Shown: positions 45,320 to 57,339, counted from the stretch's first letter. The stretch: 64,000 nucleotides of DNA from Dendrocalamus latiflorus (GCA_017311315.1 CM029619.1:27671656-27735655), one strand, 5' to 3'. The notes: generated by a model not told the origin, from the letters alone. Translations and numbers: made by a program.

Positions 45320-48300
45320 ATGGACAAATCATGGATTGATAATGATGCTAGGTACACATACTTATTTCACAAAGATTGAAAGTTCTATCTGTAGTTAACA
45401 TGGGAATTAACTTAAAAACTGCATGTAGGCACACCAAGATATATCAACAAGGGGTGAACAATTTCATAGCTTTTGCATTTGAGAATTCAGCGGTAGGAAG
45501 CAAGATACTATGCCCTTGCAGAAAGTGTGTTAACTCATTTTGGAGAGAGGGAAGTGAAGTACGTGAGCATTTGATATGTGATGGGTTTCTAAAAGGGTAT
45601 AGAACATGGACCTTACATGGAGAAGTTAGCTCTTCTGTGAATCATGAAAACTATGATGGTGTTGAACTTATGGAGGAGACTGACGAAGATGATAACATCT
45701 CTGATTTGCTTAGAGACTTAGCTACTGGTTTAGATGATAATGGGGATTTTGATGACAACAGTTCAGACATAGAGCCCTGTGAGGAGCTAGTTGCCATTCA
45801 AAAGTTAGTAGCAAAGAATAGCAAAGAGTTGTACCCTAATTGCAAGAAATATACACAGCTGCGTTTCCTAATTAGATTACTCCACACCAAACTCCTTGGA
45901 GGGTGGAGTGATAGGAGTTTTGACATCCTACTAGATCTATTTAATGATGCACTACCTGAGGGTTCAAAACTGCCCAGAAACTTTCATGAAGCTAAGAAAT
46001 TGGTGAAATCTATAGGAATCGGATACAATAGTATTCATGCTTGTGAAAATGACTGCATTCTATTTTGGAAGGATAAAGAGGGGTTGGATTCATGTCCAAA
46101 ATGTAAGGCTTCTCGGTGGAAATCAGTAAGGAAGAGCCTAGATGGAAAACATGTATATAAGGTTCGTAAAAAGGTTCTCCGCTACTTCCCAATAAAGAAA
46201 TGTCTAAAACGGTTATTTCTATCCTCTAAAACAGCAAGTCTAGTGAGATGGCATGATGAAGGCCGAAAAAAGGATGGTCTGCTTAGGCATCCTGCAGATT
46301 CACCACTATGGAAAGACTTTGATGAGAAACATCCAGAATTCGCTGCAGATAGCCGAAATATCCGTCTAGCATTTGCCACTGATGGTTTTAATCCGTTTAG
46401 AACCATGAATGCTACCTACAGTGTTTGGCCTGGTATTTGTATTCCCTACAACTTTCCACCTTCAATGTGCATGAAGAAATCAAATTTCATCCTTTCTTTG
46501 TTGATTCCTGGTAAAGAAGCGCCTGGTAGTGATATGGATGTGTATTATCAGCCACTAGTCGAAGACCTATTAGATTTGTTTACCAAGGGAGTTAGAACAT
46601 ATGATGCTTCGAAGGGTGAGTTCTTTCAGTTGAAGGCAGCGGTAATATGGACTATTACTGACTTCCCAGGTTTAGGCTATGTGTCAGGTTCTGTCACATC
46701 TGGTGAAGTCGGATGTCCTGATTGCCATAGCTATACATGTTCACTTAGACTTGGTAATGGTAGCAAGACTTGTTATATGGGTCATCGCAGATTCTTGCCT
46801 GAAAACCACCCATTTAGGTTTGATGCTAATAAATTTGGTAAAACTGAGTTTAGGGCAGCACCTACTCCACTTTCTGGTGAGGAGATTTTAGAGTGCACTA
46901 AAGACCTTAATACAGTTTTTGGGAAGGATCCTTCTAGAAAGAAACCAGGAAGCAAGAGACGCAAGGAAGGAGAGCCATTGGTCATATTGAAAAGGAGATC
47001 TATTTGGTTTCAACTGCCATATTGGAAGGATTTGATGCTGCGACATAATTTTGACTTCATGCACATAGGGAAAAACGTGAGTGAAAGCTTAGTTAATACA
47101 TTCATAGGCACAGAAGGGAAATCCAAGGATAATTTGAATTCTCGATTGGATCTTCAATCTCTAGGTATTAGAAGTGATCTCCACCCTGTTGAAATGGAAG
47201 ACCAACTTTATTTACCACCAGCACCATACTCAATGAGTGCTGATGAGAAGAAATTATTTTGTCAAGTACTAAAAGGGGTGAAGTTTCCTGCTGGTTATGC
47301 ATCTGATATACGTCATAATGTACATGTTAATGAGAGGAAGATATTTGGGCTTAAGAGTCATGAGAGCCACATTATTTTACAACACTTGCTTCCACTTGCT
47401 GTGAGAAAAATATTGCCAGAAATTGTGAGTGCTGCAGTGATCCGTGTATGTAACTTTTTCAAGAAACTTTCCTCCCCTGTCATTCGAATAAGTGATATGG
47501 AAAGTTTAGAGGTTGAAATAGCTGAAACCTTGAGCCTTCTTGAGACTATATTCCTTCCTTCCTTTTTTGATATGATGGTACACCTGATGGTTCATCTTCC
47601 TGCCCAAGCAAAGATAGCTGGACCAGTTCATTTTCGCAGCATGTGGCCTGTGGAGAGGTAATTTAGTTAGGCATATTGTAGCTTACTGAACTAAAATAGG
47701 TACCTACAAGTTTTATGACACTATCAATGTTGCTATTATTCATGTGTATAGGTATTTGATGAGATTGAAGGGTTCTGTTCGTACAAAAAGTCACCCTGAA
47801 GGATCAATTATGGAGTGGTCTAACTTTACTGAATGCCTTACACTTTGTTCTCGCTACTTACATGATGGGACTCATAGTAGCCTTCAATCTGGAAATGATG
47901 ATTGTAGTACAACTCCTTTCTTTCGTAGCATTGGTCGTGGATTGGCCGGAAAGTGCATAGTGGGTATAGATCACAAGACATGGCTGCAAGCCCATAGATA
48001 TGTTTTGTTCAACTATGACAATATACAACCTTACTTGGAGTACGTTTTCTAGACCCATTGTCACACTTTACATCACATGATAGGTTTTCTTTGCATACTA
48101 AAGTGGTAAAATGATGGATCTTGCAGCAAGCATGCTCACTATCTGTCATCAATTGGTCTTCGAAATAGACGGGAAATCAGTCGCATGCATCATGAATCCT
48201 TTCATGAGTGGTTTAGGTTGCATGTAAGTAATAATAAAACTTAGCACAAGTTAGTTAATATGGATTTGGCATTTATATTAATTGTAGTTTGAAAATCACA

Positions 48301-51279
48301 GGTGGAAGAAATGGGAGAGGAAGCACCAGATGAGATAAAAATTTTAGCAAATGGGCCTACGATGTATGCACATAAGTATAGTAGCTATAACATAAATGGT
48401 TTCAACTTTCACACAGTATCCTATGATGAGGGTAGACCTGTTCAAAATAGCGGGGTTGCTCTAGTTGCTGAGTCATCAAGCTTTGAAAGTGGCAATAATG
48501 ATAACATTATAGTAGGAAGCAAGACATATTATGGTATTATAACTGAAATTCTTGAACTGAATTATCACCACAAAGGAAATGTGGTGCTTTTCAAGTGTGA
48601 TTGGGTTGACAACCGTGTGCAAAACAAATGGGTACAAACGGATCAATTGGGGACCACAACTGTGAATTTTAGGCATTTATTCAATACAGGTGAAAAGATA
48701 TCTGATGAGCCTTTCATTCTAGCATCACAGGCAGTTCAGGTATACTATGTCCCTGAAGCAATTGATACTCAGTGGGTTGCTGCTGTTCAGTCAGTCCCAA
48801 GAGATGTATTTGACTTTGATAACTTGGAGGATGAGCACATAAATAATGATAATGGACTAGTTGTGTACCTGCCTAATCTAAATCATGATGTGACTGTGGA
48901 TATTATTAATGGGGTTGTCCCTTCTACTAGAACAGACATAGATGGTATTATTGTTGATCGAAAAAAGTCTAAAAATGGTTGTAAAAAGTAAGTCTTGTCA
49001 AACAATATGTCTATTGTTTTCCTGTGAGCATTGCTAATTTATTTCTCCATTCACAGGAGAAAACATGCAAAGACTACAGTACATTTGCTCAATATAACAA
49101 TTTCTATCCTAGGATCGAATGGAAATGTGCAAAGCTAATCGTGCAAAGTTGAGGATACATCATACATCAGGAAGCAAGAGCTTTGCATGTTCTAGGCATG
49201 AAATGGTACAGAAAATATCTCTAGCATTGAATTTTAGTGCATTATTTTGCTGCAGTTTCAGTATTGAATTAAAATAATTTTAGAGTGTAGAGCTGGGGCG
49301 CGTACCTCGAAGACATGAAATCTATATCAGAACACATACAAGAAAAAATGGAGTTCCATCCCAACAAGCAGAGCCAATAATTGTAAGTTCTTTTTTATAA
49401 AGAATTTTAGTATGTAATATTTGTCTCTAGTGTATAAACATCCATATTCCATTTTGCTAGAACAAACTTAAATCAGTTGCTGAAGCCCACCCAGAGTTGA
49501 CAGAAAGGTCAATTCAACAAGGTGATGTCTTTGCTGCTGCTTGTGGAGAAAAGGAGCCAAGAGGGCGTGTTCGTGCTTTGGGTCTAGGACCAACTCCCCA
49601 AGATGTTGGTACCCCTGGTTTGAAGTGTTACAAGTCAACAAGGCTACAAATGGAAGTTCTAGCTCGTAATAAGTCTGAAAGTGACAAAGCTTCTCTAGAA
49701 CGACGCATACAAGAATTGGAAGAGGAACTGCATGAGGCAAGGATAGTGCGAGAAAGAAGAAATATGGAAATCACCTCACAGAACGGTTCTAATTCACGAA
49801 ACCATGTGGTAAAGAACTTCAAGACTTTGAATTATTTGAGTCATGATTGAATAATCTATCTTTCCTATGTTGGATAATATGGTTACATGTGGTTACATGT
49901 GAATAATACATATTACCCCTCTTGTATTTTTTATGTAGAGCTCAAGGTCTGAAGAACATGTTGATGAGGCTCATCATGCTCAACCATTTGAAGATGATGT
50001 TTTTCCAGATATTAATGAAAACTCTGATGACTATGATGAAGATAATCACTTCCTTGTTCCTAGTCCTACTGCTGCCCCATCTGAGCCCCATTTGAATAAT
50101 CTATCTTTCCTATATGTGCAGCGTGCAGCTGCCCTATCTGCGCGTGCTGCTGCCCTGTCTACGCAGCATGCTCCTGCCCTGTCCGCACAGCCTGCTGCTG
50201 CCCTGTTCGCGCAGCCTGCTCCAGCCCCGTCCGCGCAGCCTGCTCCTGCCATAGCCACGCAGCGTGCTCCTGCCCCAGCCACGCAGCGTGCTGCTGCTCC
50301 AGCCACGCAACGTGCTGCTGCCCCGTCCGTGCAGCGTGCTGCTGCCCCGTCCACACACCTTGCTCCCGCCCCATCTGCGAAGTGTGCTCCTGCCTCTTCC
50401 GTGCGCAGTGTTGTGGGAGGATCAATTGATCTTCATTGGGAGTGCAGCGCTACTAGTCCCATAAGAAATGTAGTCCCATCAAAGAAGAATAAAGCCCCTC
50501 GTGTTTCACCTAATGATCTTGTAATTTTCAACTTATAACAGTGCTTTCAGTTCTAGCATTTCTATACATTAGTTCAATTTTTGCTGACAAGTGCATAAAC
50601 CATTTCAGGTTGGAAAGGAGGTCACATTATATGCCATGTTGCGCCAAGAAGCTGTGGCTAAGGCAGTAGTTATTTCAACAAATCCAAGCAATGTACTAGG
50701 AGGCCAGCCTCTTGGAAGGCTATTTTGTGAAGTTGTTGTGAAGGTTGTGATTAAAAGGGATACAGTGCTACCTCGCCCTTATGGTGACATTGAGACTTTG
50801 GCTGATGCTAAGTCAATGCCAGTTCAGTGGCCATACAAAAGAGTAATAAACTAGACTTGCCTTTTTCTTTTATTCATATTTGTGACAAGCGAACAAAGTT
50901 TCTAATTAATGATATTTCTAATAGATGAAGCTTAGCAATGCATCACATTCATCCCAGCCCACTGCAGGTATGTTTTCTCTCCTGAATTTTACTTTCACCA
51001 AATGCTATATTCAGATAGGACCAACACATATATGCGTCGCAGGCTAGATTAAGCAATATTCACTTTGAAATTCTTTTTCACATTTTCTATTGTACAACAA
51101 TTAGTTTACTAGAAGGCATATATTATAAAGCTTTCCCAGGTGTCCAGAACCTTATTACCAGCAGTAACAATATTAGTATGCTACCATGTATCTCTGATCC
51201 TAATCTCCTTTGGTAAAAGTCGTTAGTAATTGGATATTCATGTTACATTTCAGGTGGTTCTGCTCCTACAAGGTCCTAG
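45320..51279 (+). CDS. CACTA transposase, multi-domain TNP2 / Transposase_24 protein, 13 exons, 1,592 aa (model)
   Basis: My exon model: 45320-45351, 45429-47657, 47752-48039, 48127-48223, 48302-48987, 49057-49078, 49113-49205, 49284-49382, 49461-49808, 49939-50520, 50609-50842, 50925-50967, 51254-51279. All introns are GT-AG and phase is kept throughout, with no internal stop. Domains in order: Transpos_assoc (about 1-85, CPCRKCVN), TNP2 transposase (about 265-480, FATDGFNPF, WTITDFPG), DUF4218 (about 640-780), DUF4216 (about 950-1030), Transposase_24 (about 1118-1290, RIHHTSGSKSF, AHPELTERS), an Ala/Pro/Gln repeat region (about 1358-1455) and a C-terminal domain resembling DUF8039 (about 1492-1570). 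TNP2 proteins cut and join CACTA ends. I chose ATG 45320 (MDKSWIDNDAR) because it matches the usual MD-SW start and splices in frame. The last three exons are the least certain. Confidence 0.82.
50110..50400 (+). repeat. 30-bp coding minisatellite in the CACTA gene
   Basis: About ten imperfect 30-bp units encode ten-residue Ala/Pro/Gln-rich repeats (for example QPAPAPSAQ, QRAAAPATQ). The period is a multiple of three, so the frame survives copy-number change. Confidence 0.85.
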
Positions 51280-51988
51280 GCAGCATACCTAATGGTGTCC
51301 ACAAGTTAAAAGTGCTCACCGAAGCTGTGTTTTGTTCTAAACCTATTAGAGATATGACTATGAGCTCACTGTTACTAAAATTTGAGCAGTGGCTTTAGGT
51401 GTTAGTGAGCTATATAAGCTTTGGTGACAAGTTGTGGATGTATGACTTTTGGTCACATGAGGTAGATGTGGGGGATGTTGATGGCTCGCTCATTTACAAA
51501 ATTCATGTTTGCGAGCTTCTAATCTGTTTTGTACTTATGATGTTGAATCTGACTGACCTTACATTGGGCTACTCATATATGAATGAATCAGTGGTCAATG
51601 GTTTGTCTTCATATATTTTATGATGTTCCATGTCTGTATGGCTAATATATCTTGTAATGAATGTGTGTGCATTGATGACAGATTAGATTTGGGTTATTAT
51701 ATACGGCTGATTAATTAGCAATATATATTGTCTCTAGGTGAATGAATCGCGTTGGAGTGTTGGTTGCTAAAAGTATTTATAGCCTCAAACCGGGTGTCGT
51801 TATAAGTAAGCCCTAAGGCGTTAGCCTGTTGGTCGCTATACACATGTCGGTCGTTATAGGCTATAGCGACACCACTTTCAGCGACTCCAGCTAAGGGTCG
51901 GCATAGATCTATACCGACCGATCGAACGTCGCTATATCGACCTATAACGACCCACAGTACGTCGCTATTCTGGGGCTGTGGTGTAGTG
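51280..51988 (+). repeat. CACTA 3' region and right terminal repeats
   Basis: 51280-51730 is AT-rich 3' untranslated sequence. From 51780 to the end, motifs GTCGTTATA, GGTCGCTATA, TATAGCGACAC, GTCGGTATAG-like, TCGCTATATCGAC and AACGACCCACAG recur in both orientations, mirroring the left end. The element ends TGTGGTGTAGTG at 51977-51988. Confidence 0.8.
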
Positions 51989-51991
51989 TGG

Positions 51992-52570
51992 TGCGTAGCC
52001 CGCCAATTGGTTGAACTTTTGCAGGTACTCATTCACCGTGCGGCTTCCTTGACGCAGAGCTTTGAATTCCTTCTTCTTCAGAGTAATGGTGCCTGATGGG
52101 ATATGAGCCTTGCGGAAGCAGTGCGCAAACTCATTCCATGAAATGGCCTAAGGGTTGGCATGAGAAGCATTCAAGGTATCCCACCACTCGGATGCAGGTC
52201 CATTTAGCTGGTGAGAAGCAAACAAGACTCTTTCTCGATCAGTGCATTGCAGAATATGCAATTTCTTGCCAATCGCACGAAGCCAATAGTCAGCATCCAT
52301 TGGCTCGGTGCTGCTTGAGAAGGTCGGAGGCCTTATCCTCAAAAATTCTGACATCCGGTTTTGAGGAGCTTGAGCTGGTGGCTGTGGAGCATGCTGAGCA
52401 AGGTTGTTGATAGCTTGAGCTAACAGTTGAATCAACTGATTTTGATTTTCCATCATTTGAGCCCAGTCGGGTCCAGCTGCTGGTGGAGGTGGAAGGATGG
52501 GGACAGACTGACTTCCTTGCGCTCCGGTGTGGTTGGTATTGTCGTTGACATTCCTCCTTGTGTTCACCAT
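51992..52570 (-). pseudogene. gag copy 6, main part right of the CACTA
   Basis: It starts at ATG 52568-52570 and is open through EWWDTL. A TAG replaces Gln within NPQAIS at about 52149. The C-terminal end lies at 43010-43080 across the CACTA. Confidence 0.88.
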
Positions 52571-52776
52571 CTGCCAGATTCTTCCAGATTTAGAGGAAAG
52601 AAAGAGAGAGGACTAGGAGATGGTCTATGTAACATTCCCTCCACAAAGCAAGAAACACAACAAAACTCAAGGAACAACCAACCATATTATTTAATTAAAT
52701 ATGACCTTGAGGCTGTTGACAAAGGAATAACAGCTCACAAGTATCTTTCTACAACTTTAAACTTAAACTATGGTTT

Positions 52777-53229
52777 CTATGGGCTGGTACTACTACTAGA
52801 CAGCTGGCTTTTAAGCTTCTTTGGGGGTGGTCCTGTAACAGAAGAACCCTCATCTTCTACACGATACTTGGCTAATTCTTCTTCTGCTGCACGGAGTCGC
52901 TGCGCCATGAGGCTCAACTCCTTCAAGGTGACTTGGTACACGTAGTCCAAAGACTTGGTGTACTGCACCTGCTGAACGAGCCGAGGGTTACTCTCAAATT
53001 CTGTCGAGGGGAAGATGCTGCTGGGGCTGGTAGGGTACTTGCTGGGGTAGTATCAGAACGAGGTGCGTTCTAACTCTTGGGTGTAGATGTCCCTCATCTG
53101 CCGAATTGCTTCACGAGCTGCATCTTGGACTCCGTTGAAAAAGGTGTCCCGAGGTAGAGGAGCATCAAAGGTGTGAGATGCTTCTTCATCTCCCAAGTTG
53201 GCGTAGATCAGCACTTCTAGATTTGGGTA
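52777..53229 (-). pseudogene. Unnamed array frame, copy f
   Basis: Same frame and same internal TGA (about 53052). It lies after the protease-bearing copy 7 on the minus strand. Confidence 0.6.
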
Positions 53230-53523
53230 GTTTATGATTTTAGAAGAATTTAGAAATTTGAACGGGTTAAATCGGAGTTAAAATGAAGAAGTTATGGCTT
53301 TCGGAAGATTAGATGGAGGGAAAAAAAGGAAAAAGCCGGTTTACGGGAATTATTTTTGTGCTGAAAAATACTATTTATGACGTCATCCATTTTAAATTTT
53401 CCGGGCGGGAAAAATAATTTAAATGACCGGTGGGCCCGGTCTACCGTGGACCGGGTCCACGTACCACCGGGCTTGCCGACATGGCACGCCGACCACATGG
53501 CGCCATGCGGGCAATTAAAGCTT

Positions 53524-54861
53524 TTATTCGGCATCAATGGTAAGGGTTATGGATCGGGCAGCACAATTAATCTGACCATTGTTCTTGGCTAACCAGTTCA
53601 TACCAAGAATTACATCCAATCCCTGAGATTCCAACACGATTAAGTCCGCTAGGAACAGAACTCCATTTATGAGGAACTCTACTCTCGGACACAAGGTCCT
53701 TGTTCTCATTTCCGCTCCAGGGGAGAGAACTATCATGGGTGTATTAAGAGAAACCATACCCAACCCATTCTTAACCACAAAATCCAATGAAATAAAAGAA
53801 TGTGAAGATCTGGAATAAAAAAGAACTAAAGCTGGTACTGAGTTTACAAAGAACATACCCAGTACGACGTCTGGTGCTTCCTCGGCAGTGATGTGGTTCA
53901 CACGTCCCTTAACATAGTTTTCTGGCTTGTTGAACTGTTGACCTTGACTCTGACTTCCCGAAGCATTAGTATTAGCTGCTGCTTGGAGCTTCTTGGGGCA
54001 AGACTTGGCATACTGCCCTGTTTCCTTGCAATAGAAACAGGTCACTCCATCAGATGTAACAGTACTCTTCTGAGCTTGACCACCGGTAGAAGGAATAGAA
54101 ACTGCTTGATGTTTGGGGCGGTTGACTTGGAAAGTTGGCCGGTTAACTGCTGGCCTAAAGCTGCTTGACTGAGGCTTGAAGTTGTTGGAGTGCGGCTTGA
54201 ACTGCCCAATCTGAGGTGGGGTACTACGGGGCTTGGGAAAACCTCCAGGGTTAGCCTTTTGTGTAGCCATCCTTCTCTTCCGGTTTTCCATCTCAACAAA
54301 CTTGCCCTCCTGGCGAATGGCTTTGCTAACCAATTGATGAAAGTCTGCATAGTCACTTGATATCAACTGAACAGAAATATTGTCATTCAGGCCCTCCAAA
54401 AACCTTTCTTGCTTGGCTTCATAGGTAGCCACATCTTCTGGTGCGTAGCGCGCCAATTGGTTGAACTTTTGCAGGTACTCATTCACCGTGCGGCTTCCTT
54501 GACGCAGAGCTCTGAATTCCTTCTTCTTCAGAGTAATGGTGCCAGATGGGATATGAGCCTTGCGGAAGCACTACACAAACTCATTCCATGAAATGGCCTG
54601 AGGGTTGGCATGAGAAGCAATCAAGGTATCCCTCCACTTGGATGCAGGTCCATTTAGCTGGTGAGAAGCAAACAAGACTCTTTCTCGATCAGTGCATTGC
54701 AGAATATCCAATTTCTTGCCAATCGCACGAAGCCAATAGTCAGCATCCATTGGCTCGGTGCTGCTTGAGAAGGTCGGAGGCCTTATCCTCAAAAATTCTG
54801 ACATCCGGTTTTGAGGAGCTTGAGCTGGTGGCTGTGGAGCATGCTGAGCAAGGTTGTTGAT
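53524..54861 (-). pseudogene. gag-protease copy 7 (5' end removed)
   Basis: The N-terminal 60 or so codons are cut away by LTR D at 54862. A TAG replaces Gln in FVQCF at about 54571, and 320 codons are then open to a stop at 53524. The zinc knuckle reads CFYCKETGQYAKSC, so the His ligand is Gln in this copy. The protease site reads LVLFYSRSSHSFIS: catalytic Asp is Tyr, as in copy 5, and Gly-Ala is Arg-Ser. ESQGLDVILGMNWL and NCAARSITL follow, then the same TIDAE end as copy 5. Confidence 0.9.
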
Positions 54862-56205
54862 TGTCGGGACCCCGGATTTCTGAACCCGGACCCTCTGTGT
54901 ATTACTGCACTAGTCCCAGATCAAAGCTAGTGCACACAGTTAAACAGAAATGAATACATAACCAGCAACGCTTTATTACAATATTAAAGAGTACTGACCG
55001 AAAAAGGTCTCATTATTACAATTGAGGTTTCAAGACCTCGCACACACGAAACACAGCGGAAGCAAAAGATAAACTCGGTGAAGACCCATCAATACGCCAC
55101 AGGCAATTGACTGGGGAAGCGCGACCTAGAACTCCTGGAATCCTTCGTCGAATCCACCCGCGAAGAAGTCGTAGTCGCCTTCTTGAGCTTCGTACTCCTC
55201 TGGTTATTATTTTTGAGTGTAGCATGTGAGTACATAAAGTACTCCGCAAGTCTTGGGAAAAATGCATAGATGCAAGGCTTGACAAAGGAAGGCTATATGG
55301 TTCTTTTGCACAAAGCAATATTTTAAAATTTCAATTACTACTAATTATTTTCGAAGGCATCCATTTAATAAAGTAAATGTTTTAGCAGAAACTATCATTG
55401 ACTTTCTAGTGAAGGTTCCATCTACCAACACTAGCCAACCAATTACAATTGGTCAAGTTTAAAACTGCGGGTTCCATCCACCCTCTCTGGCTCCAACTGC
55501 CAGGATACCCTTCCGAGAGTTCCCTCCACTCTCGGAATACAAAACTTTGATTTTTAAAACCAAAACCAGAAATCTACCATGTGAATGCATTCCTTGCCCG
55601 CCCTTGACCGTGGGCACGGCTATTTGAATAGTTTTACACTCTGCAGAGGTTGTACAACTTTACCCACAAGAGATAAATTATCCTAAAGGTCAACACGCTT
55701 CCTTTGGCATGAGACCCAGATAAAATATCACAAAGCCTTTACCTTACTCTAATCTAGCTAGATACCACCCGCTGAGGTTTCACCGCAGGTAGGCTAACTG
55801 CCCGAACCGAAGCCCCCTCTTGCGCCATATGAGTACAGTAAATCCCTGTCCCTCACTGTGAATAACCAGTCCATCCCTGGCATCCACTTTCCACTGGTGG
55901 CACCTAAACTAGACTATCGTAAGTTAGTCAGCTAGGTCGTACCCCATATAGACTTGTGGTTGTACGGTTAATGCTCAGTTTGGACAAACACAAGCGTCGG
56001 TCCTTAATTGACTAGGGTGGAACATACACATTACAAGATCTCGTGCTTCCTGCACCAATCCAAACCAACCATCCACCCTAATCTAAACCAATTTTCACAT
56101 TTTAGTTTATTTTAAAAGAACAGTGGCAACTCCAATTACCACTAATTTTCATAAACACAGGGGTATTACAATAATTCATAATTTCCCATTTGCAAGATTT
56201 ATGAG
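54862..56205 (-). mobile_element. Long LTR D (family of LTR C, reverse), first part
   Basis: It starts TGTCGGGACCCCGG, which is the complement of the LTR C end. It matches LTR C in reverse until 56205 (CACGCTTCCTTTGGC, CAAGCGTCGGTCCTTAATTGAC, TTTCCCATTTGCAAG), where a Tat element interrupts it. The rest lies beyond the window. The five bases before it, TTGAT (54857-54861), are its left target site. Confidence 0.88.
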
Positions 56206-56451
56206 TGTTGTGGCTACAGACCAAACAGAGAGAGAGATGGTAGTGGAGAGTAATGAAGTTGAGTGTAATGGCCTGGGTCCTCCCCATGGCTTGTGCTCAT
56301 ATATATATGCACATGAGGAGTACTTTTACAGTTATACCCTTACATCTGGTTATCCCCTCTGGGGCAGTTATGTCATTACACATGGCCTATTCTGGGCCTT
56401 ATAACCTCCTACCAGGCCTGCTGGGTTTAGGTGGGGGCCATCCCTACGACA
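56206..56451 (-). repeat. 3' LTR of Tat element 2
   Basis: 246 bp, TGTTGTGGCTACAG to CCCTACGACA; reversed it matches 27918-28158 at both ends and in the middle (GTGGGGGCCA, GGCCTGCTGGG). It is followed by GGAGCCTCTCATGG, the complement of the sequence before the 3' LTR of element 1. Confidence 0.9.
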
Positions 56452-57339
56452 GGAGCCTCTCATGGTAAAGGGCTTCACAAGGCCGAAGCCATGTTGCCGA
56501 GTCCTTTGGCCCCCTCCGTCCCGCGGCCTGTGAACATGTCCAGACTTGACCCGGGGCTGCGCTGCGGCCGAAGCAGATGCGTGCGTTTCTGGCCGTCCAC
56601 GAGGTGAAGCGTGCTCAGCGCGGTGCAGGCCTTGAGGCGTTCCGACCGTCAATGTGACGGCGGACTCCCGGCATTTGGACTTCTGAGGCGCGCGCGTTCC
56701 GCAATCGCTGCGAGCTTGCCGCCTGGTTGGGTGCTTTTTAATGATGGTTGGCTTGCCAGGGGGCAGGCTGTCGCATCGCGCAGTGCGCCTTCTCGTAAGT
56801 GGAGCGTGCGACGGTTTCCGGAGAGCACGCGGTGGGGTGCGGACTGTTGCTCTGACGCGCCTCTGGTGGCTGCACCGCCCGACGCCTTGCGCTTGTGCTT
56901 CCGTCGGTTGGCATGCCCCCACGCTGGCGACTCCTCGCCTAGCGAGGCTGAGTATAAATATGCGGGTGCCAGGGGCCGCTCCCTAGACATCCCTTGATGT
57001 ACATCCCATACCTGTTCATGGTTAACTTCTCATATGTAGAAAAAGTTTTGTGCACCTGTGTTTGATGACTGCGTCGACCGGCGTCCATGCCTGCGAGCGC
57101 CGGTGAACCAAATACGTCCTGTTTGTGGGAATGCTTCACCGCCTGATGCATAAATGGCAAGGCCTGAGTTGCTCTCGTAGACAGATATGGAGTCATCCGT
57201 ACGCTTTGCTCGTGCAAACGAGCATATGCTGGTGTGACAATTCATATCTGCCTACGAGATCATGTCTGCTCTTGTCGCAATATTGACCATTGCCTGTTCG
57301 AGCTATGGTGGTCGTATGCGCTGTTCTCCGTTCTTGGCT
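56452..57339 (+). promoter_or_regulatory. Leader and promoter of the Tat 2 antisense gene
   Basis: A TATA box TATAAATA at 56953-56960 in GC-rich sequence points toward the four-exon gene. Element 1 has TTTATAAAG at the equivalent place. Open frames here are GC-driven and carry no recognised domain. Confidence 0.55.

Larger units (their letters stand above)
43081..51988 (+). mobile_element. Complete CACTA (En/Spm) transposon, 8.9 kb
   Basis: Perfect 12-bp terminal inverted repeats CACTACACCACA / TGTGGTGTAGTG are flanked by a 3-bp target duplication TGG (43078-43080, 51989-51991), exactly the CACTA pattern. Removing it restores gag copy 6. Subterminal repeats of GTCGCTATA / TATAGCGAC type lie within 200 bp of both ends. 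One long multi-exon transposase gene lies between. Boundaries, duplication and coding are all undamaged, making this the youngest-looking and best-preserved element here and a candidate autonomous copy. Confidence 0.95.
31446..54861 (-). repeat. Tandem array of gag units (seven gag copies)
   Basis: On the minus strand a unit made of gag, in some copies followed by gag C-terminus plus protease, then a spacer with an unnamed frame, repeats head to tail. Short units are about 1.48-1.50 kb (for example 37827-39309); long units are about 2.45 kb, with an extra 0.97 kb (40793-41759 and 53381-54352). The junction TGACGTCAG joined to TCACTTGATATC is identical in three short units. Without the solo LTR and the CACTA inside it, the array is about 10.9 kb. 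Copies look more than 95% identical by eye. No RT, RNase H or integrase is present in the array. Confidence 0.9.

Noticed and set aside
31776..52945. A 172-codon plus-strand frame repeated in most array units (start MNQLILI)
   Set aside because: It is the reverse of gag and of the unnamed minus-strand frame; the minus-strand readings have recognisable gag motifs and the plus-strand ones do not.
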